A DNA stretch of 64,000 bases, taken from positions 249,203 to 313,202 of the forward strand of contig NZ_LMNS01000012.1 of NCBI RefSeq assembly GCF_001423405.1, in the 5' to 3' direction. The translations under genes and the position numbers were made by a program. The notes below the pieces were generated by a model. That model was not told where the DNA came from and made no database searches. It saw only the letters and a list, made by a program, of their open reading frames with translations. Below, piece after piece: positions 1-7,753 of the stretch; positions within the stretch are counted from its first letter, which is position 1; every line of letters begins with the position of its first letter. Origin of the DNA: Methylobacterium sp. Leaf123. Its GTDB lineage: Bacteria; Pseudomonadota; Alphaproteobacteria; Rhizobiales; Beijerinckiaceae.

Positions 1-1
1 C

Positions 2-1138
2 GCCGCCATCGAGGCCGCGCCCGGCGCGGAGGATCTGGAGCGTCTCGCCGCCCTGCTGGCGCAGGCCCAAAACCCCTTGCTGGTGCTCGGCGGCAGCCGC
101 TGGACCGAGCAGGCCTATGCCGACATCCGCCGCTTTGCTGAGGCCTTCGATCTGCCGGTGGCCACGAGCTACCGCCGCCTGCCGCTGTTCGACCCGCTGC
201 ACCCGAACTACGCGGGCGATCTCGGGCTTGCCGCCAACCCGAAGCTGGTAGCGCGGGCCAAGGCCGCCGACCTGATGATCGTGCTCGGCGGTCGCCTCGG
301 CGAGGTGGCGAGCCAGACCTATTCGCTCCTCGACATCCCGGCCCCCCGCACTCGGCTCGTCCACATCCATCCCGGCGCGGAGGAACTCGGCCGGGTCTAT
401 GTGCCCCATCTCGGCATCACCGCCGCACCGGCCCGGATGGCGGCGGCTCTGGCGCGGCTCGATGCGCCGGCCTCCGTCCCGTGGGCGGCGGAGACCCGCG
501 CGGCCCATGACGACTATCTGGCGTGGTCGCAGATTCCGACGCCGCAGCCCGGCCCGGTCAATCTCGGGCAGGTGATGGTGCATTTACGCGAGACGCTGCC
601 GGAGGATGCGATCCTGTGCAACGGCGCGGGCAACTACGCCGCCTGGATCCACCGCTTCTACCGCTTCCGCAGGCTGGCCACCCATATGGCGCCGACCTCC
701 GGCTCGATGGGCTACGGCGTGCCGGCGGCCGTGGCGATGAAGCGGATCTTCCCCGACCGCACGGTGATCGCGATCAATGGCGACGGCGACTTCCTGATGA
801 ACGGCCAGGAATTCGCGACGGCCGTGCAGTACGGCCTGAACATCGTCTGCATCATCGCCGACAATGCGAGCTACGGCACGATCCGCATGCATCAGGAGCG
901 GGATTTCCCCGGCCGCGTCCTCGCCACCGATCTCGTGAACCCGGATTTTGCCGCCTATGCCCGCGCCTTCGGCGGCGTCGGCTTCACCGTGGAGCGGACG
1001 GAGGATTTTCCGGCGGCGTTGGAGGCAGCCCTGGCGGCGCAGCGCCCGGCGATCATCCACGTGAAGTTCTCGGTCGATGCGATCACGCCGGGCCTGAGCC
1101 TCACGGCGATCCGCGAGAAGGCGCTGGCCGGCTCCTGA
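2..1138 (+). CDS. TPP-dependent enzyme of the acetolactate synthase/benzoylformate decarboxylase family (5' end cut)
   Basis: The left edge cuts this gene. The frame is open from base 2 and 378 residues are visible before TGA, that is, the central domain and the C-terminal TPP-binding domain. The cofactor motif is clear: GDGDFLMNG (about 779-805) is followed roughly 26 residues later by DNAS (about 860-871), the usual GDG...N diphosphate/Mg site. The sequence ATAVQYGLN between them is typical of the acetolactate synthase branch. The family carries out decarboxylation or carboligation of 2-oxo acids. The N-terminal domain with the catalytic glutamate lies outside the window, and no small regulatory subunit follows, so the substrate cannot be named. 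Biosynthetic acetolactate synthase is possible but unproven. Confidence 0.85.
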   Translation, partial: AAIEAAPGAEDLERLAALLAQAQNPLLVLGGSRWTEQAYADIRRFAEAFDLPVATSYRRLPLFDPLHPNYAGDLGLAANPKLVARAKAADLMIVLGGRLGEVASQTYSLLDIPAPRTRLVHIHPGAEELGRVYVPHLGITAAPARMAAALARLDAPASVPWAAETRAAHDDYLAWSQIPTPQPGPVNLGQVMVHLRETLPEDAILCNGAGNYAAWIHRFYRFRRLATHMAPTSGSMGYGVPAAVAMKRIFPDRTVIAINGDGDFLMNGQEFATAVQYGLNIVCIIADNASYGTIRMHQERDFPGRVLATDLVNPDFAAYARAFGGVGFTVERTEDFPAALEAALAAQRPAIIHVKFSVDAITPGLSLTAIREKALAGS

Positions 1139-1265
1139 AACATCGAAGCCGCTCCACAATCGTTCAGGTGCGGGGTGCGAGAGACAAGCACGGCCGTTCG
1201 GCCCCGAGCGCGAACCAAAATTCGTTTCGTCGCGTTCCTAGCGGCTGATGAGGAGACGACCCGAC

Positions 1266-1604
1266 ATGAAGGCGATCTATGCAGTGGCGGCGGTAGGCCT
1301 GGGCTTGATGGGCTCCATCGCCTCGGTCTCGGCTCAGCCCTACGGCAGCCGTGACTATGGCTACGAAGACCGCGGCCGAGGATATGGCGGCCGCGATGAC
1401 GATTACGAGGAGCGCGGCCGTGGCTATGGTCGTGGGGGCTATGGCCGCCGCGATTCCGGCAGCCGTGATTATGGCTTCGATGAGCGCGAGTATCTGCGCT
1501 GCAATCCGGACGTGCTCCGCGCGGTCCGACGGGGCCAGATGGAATCCGGAGCCGCGCACTACCAGACCTTCGGTCGCCGTGAGCGCAGACGTCTGAGCTG
1601 CTGA
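1266..1604 (+). CDS. Small secreted Gly/Arg/Tyr-rich protein with one NPDV-type C-terminal module
   Basis: The product is 112 residues. Residues 1-23 form a signal peptide ending in ASVSA. The middle (about 25-72) is a low-complexity run of RDYGYEDRGRGYGG-like units. The C-terminal 35 residues contain YLRCNPDV, then AVRRGQ, HYQTFG and RERR. This matches the short module (YLxxNPDVxxAV...HYxxFGxxEGR) seen repeated in large bacterial surface proteins, here as a single copy with two cysteines. I chose the ATG at 1266 because AGGAG lies about 10 bases upstream and the signal peptide starts there; an in-frame ATG at 1248 would add six residues without an RBS. It is probably periplasmic or exported. 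Function unknown. Confidence 0.75.
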   Translation: MKAIYAVAAVGLGLMGSIASVSAQPYGSRDYGYEDRGRGYGGRDDDYEERGRGYGRGGYGRRDSGSRDYGFDEREYLRCNPDVLRAVRRGQMESGAAHYQTFGRRERRRLSC

Positions 1605-1620
1605 CCGGGATTTACCCGTG

Positions 1621-1655
1621 GTAGCGGGTGCGAAGCTTGAACTTCGTCCCGCTAC
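1621..1655. terminator. Hairpin between convergent genes, probable bidirectional terminator
   Basis: GTAGCGGG (1621-1628) pairs with CCCGCTAC (1648-1655), and inside it CGAAG (1631-1635) pairs with CTTCG (1642-1646). The nearly continuous stem sits between the ends of two convergent genes and overlaps the aminotransferase stop codon. There is no long T-run on either side, so the terminator role is inferred from position and stem strength. Confidence 0.55.
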
Positions 1656-2518
1656 GACAGCCGCCCGTGGGCGAAATCCCAGTAGAGCTGGCGCGCCTGT
1701 CGAAACACCGGCCCCGGCTCGAAGCGGACCTCGTCGAGTCCGGTGACCGGGGCGACCTTGGCAAAGTTGCCGGCGGTGAAGACCTCGTCGGCGCCCAGGA
1801 AGTCCTCGTAGCGCAAAGTCTTCTCCACCACCGTGACGCCGGCCCCGCGCAGCAGCGCGAGGACGCGGGCGCGGGTGATGCCTGCCAGGAACGTGCCGTT
1901 CGGGACCGGCGTGTAGACGATGCCGTCCCGCACGAAGAAGGCGTTGGCGTTGGCGAACTCGGCGACGTTGCCGAGCCCGTCGAGCATCAGGCAATTCCCG
2001 AAGCCGCGCGACAGCGCCTCGGTGAGCGCCCGCGCCCCGTTGGGGTAGAGGCAGCCGGCCTTGGCATCGACGGGGGCGACCTCGATCGACGGGCGGCGGA
2101 AGGGCGAGAGCGTCGCCTTGACCCCCGAGGGCAGCGGCATCGGTGCCGTGTAGAGCGACAGGCACCAATTGGTGGAGGCGGGATCGAAGCGCACGCCGCC
2201 GGCGAACCCGCTCTCGGCCCAGTACATCGGCCGGATGTAGAGTTCGGCCTCAGGCGCAAAGCGCGTCAGCCCCTCGGCGACGAGGCGAGCCCATTCCTCG
2301 ACCGCAACCTTCGGCGTGAGCCCGAGGGCGGTGGCCGAGCGGTTGACCCGAGCGAGATGCAGGTCGAGGTCGGGCGTAACGCCTTCGAAGGCGCGGGCGC
2401 CGTCGAACACCGTCGAGCCGAGCCACGCGCCGTGGGTGCGCGGCCCCATGATCCGGACGTTGCCGGGGTGCCACGCGCCCTCGAAGAAGGTCCAGGTATC
2501 GTGATCGGGAAACGTCAT
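1652..2518 (-). CDS. Class IV PLP aminotransferase (branched-chain aminotransferase-like)
   Basis: 288 residues, the normal length for fold-type IV aminotransferases. The likely PLP-binding lysine is in VDAKAGCLYPN, followed by the family pattern LDGLGNVAEFANANAFF and the phosphate-site sequence GTFLAGITRARVL. Such enzymes move amino groups between 2-oxoglutarate and branched-chain or other hydrophobic amino acids; D-amino-acid and 4-amino-4-deoxychorismate enzymes share the fold, so the exact substrate is not fixed. The ATG at 2518 is used. The open frame runs further upstream, but that part lies across the cupin gene in another frame and is not coding. It is probably co-transcribed with the cupin gene 26 bases upstream. 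Confidence 0.88.
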   Translation of the reverse strand: MTFPDHDTWTFFEGAWHPGNVRIMGPRTHGAWLGSTVFDGARAFEGVTPDLDLHLARVNRSATALGLTPKVAVEEWARLVAEGLTRFAPEAELYIRPMYWAESGFAGGVRFDPASTNWCLSLYTAPMPLPSGVKATLSPFRRPSIEVAPVDAKAGCLYPNGARALTEALSRGFGNCLMLDGLGNVAEFANANAFFVRDGIVYTPVPNGTFLAGITRARVLALLRGAGVTVVEKTLRYEDFLGADEVFTAGNFAKVAPVTGLDEVRFEPGPVFRQARQLYWDFAHGRLS

Positions 2519-2544
2519 CGCGGCCGAGCCTCTCAGGGTGCCAT

Positions 2545-2994
2545 TTAAGCGGCTTCGAGCTGTCCGCCGGAGCCGGAGCGGCGGCTCAGCATCCGCTTGG
2601 CCTTGCCGGCGGCGCGCAGGGCGAGCGCCACGACCTTCGGCTGCGTCTTCCGGCAGAAGGCGACCTTCCGCACGTAGCTCTCGACATGCCAGTGGCAGAC
2701 CGCGCCGCGGGGAATGAACAGCACGTCGCCGGCCCGGAAGGTCTTGGCCGGGGAGACGCCGTCGCTGATCGTGGCCGAGCCCTCGATGAAGTGGATCGTC
2801 TCGTCGATGTCGTAATGCCACTCGAACCGGCCGGCGGTGCAGTCCCAGACGAGGGTCCAGGCCATGCCGTCGGCGCTGCGCGAGAGCATGGTGTTGCGCG
2901 CCACCGGCTGTCCCTCGTGGATCCAGCTCGGCTCGATCGGGGCGGCGCGCAGTTCGCCCGAGGTCACGGACGGAATCATCGCTGTGGTCGACAC
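2545..2994 (-). CDS. Cupin-domain protein (DUF861-like)
   Basis: 149 residues with a single cupin barrel. It contains FEWHYDIDETIHFIEG and, later, GDVLFIPRGAVCHWHVES, the two conserved cupin motifs; H and E residues in both are possible metal ligands. The type resembles (EutQ/DUF861-like) small cupins often found beside amino acid or ureide metabolism genes. The last 20 residues are basic (KAKRMLSRRSG). It is the first gene of a probable two-gene transcript with the aminotransferase and is divergent from metY. Its substrate or ligand cannot be told from sequence. Confidence 0.8.
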   Translation of the reverse strand: MSTTAMIPSVTSGELRAAPIEPSWIHEGQPVARNTMLSRSADGMAWTLVWDCTAGRFEWHYDIDETIHFIEGSATISDGVSPAKTFRAGDVLFIPRGAVCHWHVESYVRKVAFCRKTQPKVVALALRAAGKAKRMLSRRSGSGGQLEAA

Positions 2995-3473
2995 GGCATC
3001 CTCGCTGAAGCGCTCTTCGCCGAAACGGGGCGCCGGTTCGGCGCACGAGAAGGCGTTGATGACAAAGGGAGCAGGCGATCGGGACCATTCCGCAAGCGCC
3101 GAGCTTATCGGAAATCACGGTTCCGATCGGATGACAAGTCGATTGTGCGGTTATGACTAACGCAGGGCCGAGCGAAGACTGTCGAAGTTTGGCCGGTCGG
3201 CCATCGTATAAAGACTATGGTCGATTTGGCACGCTTGCACCGTTTCGGGACACGGGCGGCAAGACAGCGATTGAGACGGAAAGACGGGCCGTGCAGCCGC
3301 CGCCCGTGTCCCGGAGGTGATTTTCCGCGTCTTCGCTGTCAACAGCCAAGACTTGACGAAGATTCGCCTTCACCAAGTCTCGCAAGCTGTCATCCCGTTC
3401 CGGCACGGCAAAGTCTGGTCCAGGCCTTGCGCACAAAGCCCCAACTCCGCGGTTTCGGGACGGCTTACAAGAC
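2995..3473. other. Divergent intergenic region upstream of the cupin gene and metY
   Basis: This 479-base gap has no convincing gene. Short open frames on both strands (for example minus strand 3215-3475) lack a family signature and an RBS. It must carry both divergent promoters. The one clear structure is a long-armed hairpin (3246-3313), described separately. A 10-base direct repeat, GTTTCGGGAC, occurs at 3242 and again at 3452, the second copy just before the metY start. Confidence 0.6.
3246..3313 (+). promoter_or_regulatory. Perfect 15-bp inverted repeat in the metY leader (possible attenuator or riboswitch platform)
   Basis: CGGGACACGGGCGGC (3246-3260) is exactly complementary to GCCGCCCGTGTCCCG (3299-3313), with a 38-base loop between. 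Just upstream, at about 3217-3243, GAUUUG and GCUUGCA sit inside a short AUGGU/ACCGU stem, resembling part of the alphaproteobacterial SAM-II aptamer. However, the conserved GCUAAAG end of that aptamer is missing. The hairpin is a sequence fact; a regulatory role in methionine control is only a hypothesis. Confidence 0.4.
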
Positions 3474-4766
3474 ATGCGCAGCGAAACGATCGCCCTTCAT
3501 GCCGGCTTCGACCACGACCCGACGACCCACGCGGTCGCGGTGCCGATCTATCAGAGCGTCGCCTACGCCTTCGACAGCGCCGATCACGGCGCCGCCCTGT
3601 TCAACCTGGAGGAAGAGGGCTTCCGCTACAGCCGGATCGCCAACCCGACCGTCGCGGTGCTGGAGCGGCGCGTGGCGGAGCTGGAGGGCGGCCATTCGGC
3701 GCTCGCCGTCGCCTCGGGGCAGGCGGCCCTGCACTACGCCATCGCGACCCTGGCCGATCACGGCGGCAACATCGTCGCGGTGCCCCAGCTCTACGGCACG
3801 ACGCACACGCTCCTCGCCCATGTCCTGCCGCGCCAGGGCATCACCTGCCGCTTCGCCGCGAGCGATCGGGCCGAGGACATCGCGGCGCTGATCGATGGCG
3901 AGACCCGCGCCGTCTATTGCGAATCCATCGGCAATCCGGCCGGCAATATCTGCGATATCGAGGCGCTGGCGGCGGTGGCCCATGCCCACGGCGTGCCGCT
4001 CGTGGTCGACAACACCGTGCCGACCCCTATCCTGATGCGGCCGATCGATTACGGCGCCGACATCGTCATCGCCTCGCTCACCAAGTTCATGGGCGGCCAC
4101 GGCACCACGCTCGGCGGCATCATCGTCGATTCCGGGCGCTTCGATTGGAAGGCGCAAGGCGCGCGCTTTCCGATGTTCACGCAGCCGGACGTGTCCTATC
4201 ACGGCCTCGTCTATGCCGACCATTTCGGCCCCGGCGCCTTCGCCGCGCGGGCGCGCAGCGTCTACCAGCGCACCACCGGCGCGGTGCTGCCGGCGATGTC
4301 CGCCTTCCTGCTGCTTCAGGGCATCGAGACGGTGGCGCTGCGGGTCGAGCGCCATGTCGCGAATGCGCGCAAGGTCGCCGAGCACCTGCGGGCGCATCCG
4401 CAGATCGCCTGGGTGAACTATGCCGGGTTCGAGGATAGCCCGAACCACCCGATGGCGCGCAAATACCTGAAGGGGGAGGGCTCCTCGCTCCTGACCTTCG
4501 GCGTCGCGGGCGGGTTCGAGGGCGGCAAGACGTTCTACGACGCGCTGAAGCTGGTGAAGCGCCTCGTCAATATCGGCGACGCCAAGTCGCTCGCCTGCCA
4601 TCCGGCCTCGACCACCCACCGGCAGATGACCCCCGACGAGCAGCGGGTCGCGGGCGTGCTGCCGGAGGCGATCCGGCTCAGCGTCGGCATCGAGCATATC
4701 GACGACATCCTCGAAGACCTCGACCAGGCGCTCGCCGCCGTGGCTCCCGCCGCGCTCGCGGCCTGA
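3474..4766 (+). CDS. metY: O-acetylhomoserine sulfhydrylase (O-acetylhomoserine aminocarboxypropyltransferase)
   Basis: 430 residues, the usual length for MetY in the Cys/Met-metabolism PLP family (fold type I). Visible family features are YSRIANPTV near residue 52, ALAVASGQAA (77-86, phosphate site), the aspartate in VVDNT (about 179) and the Schiff-base lysine K204 in SLTKFMGGHGTTLGG. The C-terminal LACHPASTTHRQM and IRLSVGIEH are typical. It makes homocysteine from an activated homoserine and sulfide in the cytosol. It lies 32 bases before a MetA-family acyltransferase, which would supply its substrate. The start is the ATG at 3474; no strong Shine-Dalgarno precedes it, which would fit leader-based control. 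Confidence 0.93.
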   Translation: MRSETIALHAGFDHDPTTHAVAVPIYQSVAYAFDSADHGAALFNLEEEGFRYSRIANPTVAVLERRVAELEGGHSALAVASGQAALHYAIATLADHGGNIVAVPQLYGTTHTLLAHVLPRQGITCRFAASDRAEDIAALIDGETRAVYCESIGNPAGNICDIEALAAVAHAHGVPLVVDNTVPTPILMRPIDYGADIVIASLTKFMGGHGTTLGGIIVDSGRFDWKAQGARFPMFTQPDVSYHGLVYADHFGPGAFAARARSVYQRTTGAVLPAMSAFLLLQGIETVALRVERHVANARKVAEHLRAHPQIAWVNYAGFEDSPNHPMARKYLKGEGSSLLTFGVAGGFEGGKTFYDALKLVKRLVNIGDAKSLACHPASTTHRQMTPDEQRVAGVLPEAIRLSVGIEHIDDILEDLDQALAAVAPAALAA

Positions 4767-4798
4767 CCCCTTCCCCATCGTTCCGGAGGAGACCCGCC

Positions 4799-5818
4799 AT
4801 GCTGGACCACGGCACTCCGATCCAACCCGCGAGCCTGTCGTCGGCGGAGCTGGATCTCGGCCACGGTGGCCGGGACGGCGGCGTCGCGTGGCCCGCGCCG
4901 GTGCGGCCCAAGCTTCGCGTCGGCCTCCTCAACAACATGCCCGACAGCGCCCTGGTGCAGACGGAGCGGCAGTTCCGGCGCCTGATCGGTCCGGGCGTCG
5001 AGCTGCGCCTGTTCAGCCTCGACACGGTGCCGCGCGGTCCCCTCGCCCGCGCCCATCTCGACCGCTTCTACGGGACGCACGGCAAGCGGGCCGAAGATGC
5101 TTTGGCCGGGGCCGGACTCGATGCCCTCGTCGTCACCGGGGCCGAGCCGAAGGCCAAGCGTCTGGCCGACGAGGCGTTCTTCCCGGCGCTCGCGGCGGTG
5201 GTGGATTGGGCGGAGGCCAGCGGCCTCCCGACCCTGTTCTCGTGCCTGGCCGCGCATGCGGCCGTGCTGCACCTCGATGGAATCGAGCGCCAGCCGCTGC
5301 CGACCAAGCATTCCGGCGTCTATGCCTGCACGACGGTTGCCGACCATCCGTTGCTCGCCGGGATGCCGGCGCGCGTGGCGGTGCCGCATTCGCGCTGGAA
5401 CGACCTGCCCGAACAGGCGCTGACCGCCCGCGGCTACCGCATCCTGCGCCGCTCCGAGCAGGTCGGCGTCGATCTGTTCGTCCGCGAGGGCGGCGCGCCG
5501 ATGGTCTTCCTCCAGGGCCACCCGGAATATGACGGCGACACGCTCGCCCGCGAGTACCGCCGGGATATGGGCCGCTTCCTCGATGGCGAGCGGGACACCG
5601 CGCCTGCGCTGCCTGAGAATTACTACGCCGACGGGGCTGCCCTGCGCCTCGACGCCTTCGCCGCGGTGGCGCGGGCCTATCGCTCGCCGGCCCTGCACGC
5701 CGACTTCCCGACCATGGCCGAGACCCCGCCCCGGCCCGCCGATTGGCAGGAGGGTGCTGCCGGGCTGTTCCGCAACTGGCTCGCGCTGATCTCCGCCCGC
5801 ACCGTGCTCGCCGCGTGA
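4799..5818 (+). CDS. Homoserine O-acyltransferase, MetA (HTS) family, divergent type
   Basis: 339 residues. The catalytic triad of the MetA family is visible: C149 in FSCLAAHA, and H241 and E243 in QGHPEYD. KHSGVY and VPHSRWND also match the family. In characterised MetA proteins the stretch after VTGA reads PxG or PxE and sets succinyl or acetyl preference; here it reads VTGAEPKAK (112-120), so acyl-donor choice cannot be deduced. The neighbouring MetY suggests O-acetylhomoserine as the product. An RBS-like GGAGGAGA lies about 5-12 bases before the ATG. It acts in cytosolic methionine synthesis. Confidence 0.85.
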   Translation: MLDHGTPIQPASLSSAELDLGHGGRDGGVAWPAPVRPKLRVGLLNNMPDSALVQTERQFRRLIGPGVELRLFSLDTVPRGPLARAHLDRFYGTHGKRAEDALAGAGLDALVVTGAEPKAKRLADEAFFPALAAVVDWAEASGLPTLFSCLAAHAAVLHLDGIERQPLPTKHSGVYACTTVADHPLLAGMPARVAVPHSRWNDLPEQALTARGYRILRRSEQVGVDLFVREGGAPMVFLQGHPEYDGDTLAREYRRDMGRFLDGERDTAPALPENYYADGAALRLDAFAAVARAYRSPALHADFPTMAETPPRPADWQEGAAGLFRNWLALISARTVLAA

Positions 5819-5829
5819 GGGCGCCCGCG

Positions 5830-7635
5830 ATGGACCAGTCTCTCGCCGTAGCGCCCTCCTCGGACGCCGCCGCCTCGCCGCCTCGCCCCTCCTCCACGGC
5901 GGGCTGGCTCGGGGCCCTGGCCCGCACGGCGCGGATCGACGCGAGCCCGGAGCGCATCTTCCCCCTCGTGCTGGATGCGGTGGCCGCCGAGCGCCCCCAC
6001 GCGCCGGCCCTGATCGGCCACGACGAGACCCTGAGCCATGGGGCCTTCGCCGCCCGCCGCAACCGCTACGCTCGCTGGGGGCAGGCGCGCGGGCTCGCCA
6101 AGGGCGACACCGTCGCCCTCTTGATGCGCAACAGCCCGGATTATCTCGCGGTCTGGCTCGGGCTCACCCGCGTCGGCGTCTGCGTCGCGCTGCTCAACAC
6201 CCATCTGCGCGGCGCCGGCCTCGCCCATTGCCTTGCGGTCGCCGCCCCCCGGCTGATCATCGCCGCCGCCGATCTCGCCGAGGTGCTGGACGGGGCCCTG
6301 CCCCATCTCACCGAGCGGCCGGAGATCGTGTGGCAGGGGTCGGACGCGACCGACACGCTCGCCGCCGCGTCGGCAGGTTTCGACGCGGCTCCGCTCGGGC
6401 CCGACGAGGCGCCCTCCATCACGCTGCGCGATCCGGCGCTGCTGATCTACACCTCCGGCACCACCGGCCTGCCGAAGGCTGCGCGAGTGAGCCACCACCG
6501 GGTGATGATGTGGACCCATTGGTTCGCCGGCCTGATCGACCCGACGCCGGATGACCGCATGTACGATTGCCTGCCGCTCTACCACAGCGTCGGCGGCGTG
6601 GTGGCACCGGGCTCGGTGCTGCTCGGCGGCGGCTCGGTGGTGATCCGGGAAAAGTTTTCCGCCAGCCGGTTCTGGGCCGACGTGGCCGAGAGCGGCGCGA
6701 CCCTGTTCCAGTATATCGGCGAGCTGTGCCGCTACCTCACGCTCGCCGCGCCCGACCCCGCCGAGGGCCGGCACCGCCTGCGGCTCTGCACCGGCAACGG
6801 CATGCGCGCGGAGGTCTGGGAGGCGTTCCAGGCGCGCTTCGCGATCCCCCGCATCCTCGAATTCTACGCCGCCACCGAAGGCACGCTCTCGCTCTACAAC
6901 GTCGAGGGCCGGGTCGGCGCGGTCGGGCGCGTGCCCTCCTTCATGGCCCGGCGCTCGCCGGCCCTGATCGTCCGCCACGACGTCGCCACGGGCCTGCCCG
7001 CGCGCGATGCGCAGGGGCGCTGCATCCCGGCCGAATTCGGCGAGGCCGGCGAGTTGCTCGGCCGGCTCTCGGAGCGGGCGGAGTACACGTTCGAGGGCTA
7101 TACCAGCGCCCCCGAGAGTGCGCGCAAGGTGCTGCGCGACGTGATCGAGCCCGGTGACGCCTGGATGCGCACCGGCGACCTGATGCGCCGGGACGCGCAG
7201 GGCTTCTTCACCTTCGTCGATCGGATCGGCGACACCTTCCGCTGGAAGGGCGAGAACGTCGCCACCACCGAGGTCGCCGATGCGCTCCACCGGGTGGCCG
7301 GCGTGCGTGAGGCCAACGTCTACGGCGTGTCGGTGCCAGGGGCGGAGGGCCGCGCCGGCATGGCGGCACTCGCGGTCGGGCCGGACTTCGACCTCGCCCA
7401 TCTGCACGCCGAGATGGAATCCCGGCTTCCGGCCTATGCCCGGCCGCTGTTCCTGCGCCTGAGCGACGAACTCGGCCACACCGAGACCTTCAAGCAGAAG
7501 AAGGTCGCCCTGGCCGAGGACGGCTTCGACCCGGACCGGACCGACGACCCGCTCTACATCGACCGCGACGGCGCCTACCGCCGGATCGACGCGGCGCTCT
7601 ACGCGGAGATCGCCGGGGGCCGGCTCCGGCTGTGA
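5830..7635 (+). CDS. Long-chain/very-long-chain acyl-CoA synthetase (FATP-type AMP-binding enzyme)
   Basis: 601 residues. The AMP-binding P-loop YTSGTTGLPKAARVSH is present, followed by FYAATEGTLSLYNVEG, the form of the adenylate-binding motif found in the FATP/very-long-chain acyl-CoA synthetase branch. The ATP/hinge region RTGDLMRRDAQGFFTFVDRIGD and the C-terminal GHTETFKQKK follow. It adenylates a fatty acid and forms the CoA thioester. The ATG at 5830 is chosen over earlier in-frame codons because those overlap the upstream gene; the gap to that gene is 11 bases, so co-transcription is likely. The methionine connection is positional only. Confidence 0.88.
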   Translation: MDQSLAVAPSSDAAASPPRPSSTAGWLGALARTARIDASPERIFPLVLDAVAAERPHAPALIGHDETLSHGAFAARRNRYARWGQARGLAKGDTVALLMRNSPDYLAVWLGLTRVGVCVALLNTHLRGAGLAHCLAVAAPRLIIAAADLAEVLDGALPHLTERPEIVWQGSDATDTLAAASAGFDAAPLGPDEAPSITLRDPALLIYTSGTTGLPKAARVSHHRVMMWTHWFAGLIDPTPDDRMYDCLPLYHSVGGVVAPGSVLLGGGSVVIREKFSASRFWADVAESGATLFQYIGELCRYLTLAAPDPAEGRHRLRLCTGNGMRAEVWEAFQARFAIPRILEFYAATEGTLSLYNVEGRVGAVGRVPSFMARRSPALIVRHDVATGLPARDAQGRCIPAEFGEAGELLGRLSERAEYTFEGYTSAPESARKVLRDVIEPGDAWMRTGDLMRRDAQGFFTFVDRIGDTFRWKGENVATTEVADALHRVAGVREANVYGVSVPGAEGRAGMAALAVGPDFDLAHLHAEMESRLPAYARPLFLRLSDELGHTETFKQKKVALAEDGFDPDRTDDPLYIDRDGAYRRIDAALYAEIAGGRLRL

Positions 7636-7644
7636 CCTGGGTTC

Positions 7645-7742
7645 CCAAAGGGATCATCCCTTTGGCGGGGCGCCGGGGCAGCGCCCCGGCTTCCCTCAAC
7701 CAGGGCTCTGCCCTGGACCCGCGAAAGGGATGATCCCTTTCG
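7645..7742. repeat. REP-like element made of four consecutive palindromes
   Basis: Four hairpins lie end to end. (1) 7645-7665: 10-bp arms CCAAAGGGAT/ATCCCTTTGG around one base. (2) 7672-7690: GCCGGGGC/GCCCCGGC. (3) 7700-7716: CCAGGGC/GCCCTGG. (4) 7722-7742: CGAAAGGGAT/ATCCCTTTCG. Palindromes 1 and 4 are near copies of each other. The block fills the gap between two convergent genes, as REP or BIME-type intergenic repeats do, and probably also acts as a two-way terminator. I believe similar sequences recur in Methylobacterium genomes, but that needs a genome search. Confidence 0.75.
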
Positions 7743-7753
7743 AAACCCGATCG

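Noticed and set aside
3215..3475. An 86-codon minus-strand frame in the metY leader
   Set aside because: No RBS, no motif, and it spans the long inverted repeat.
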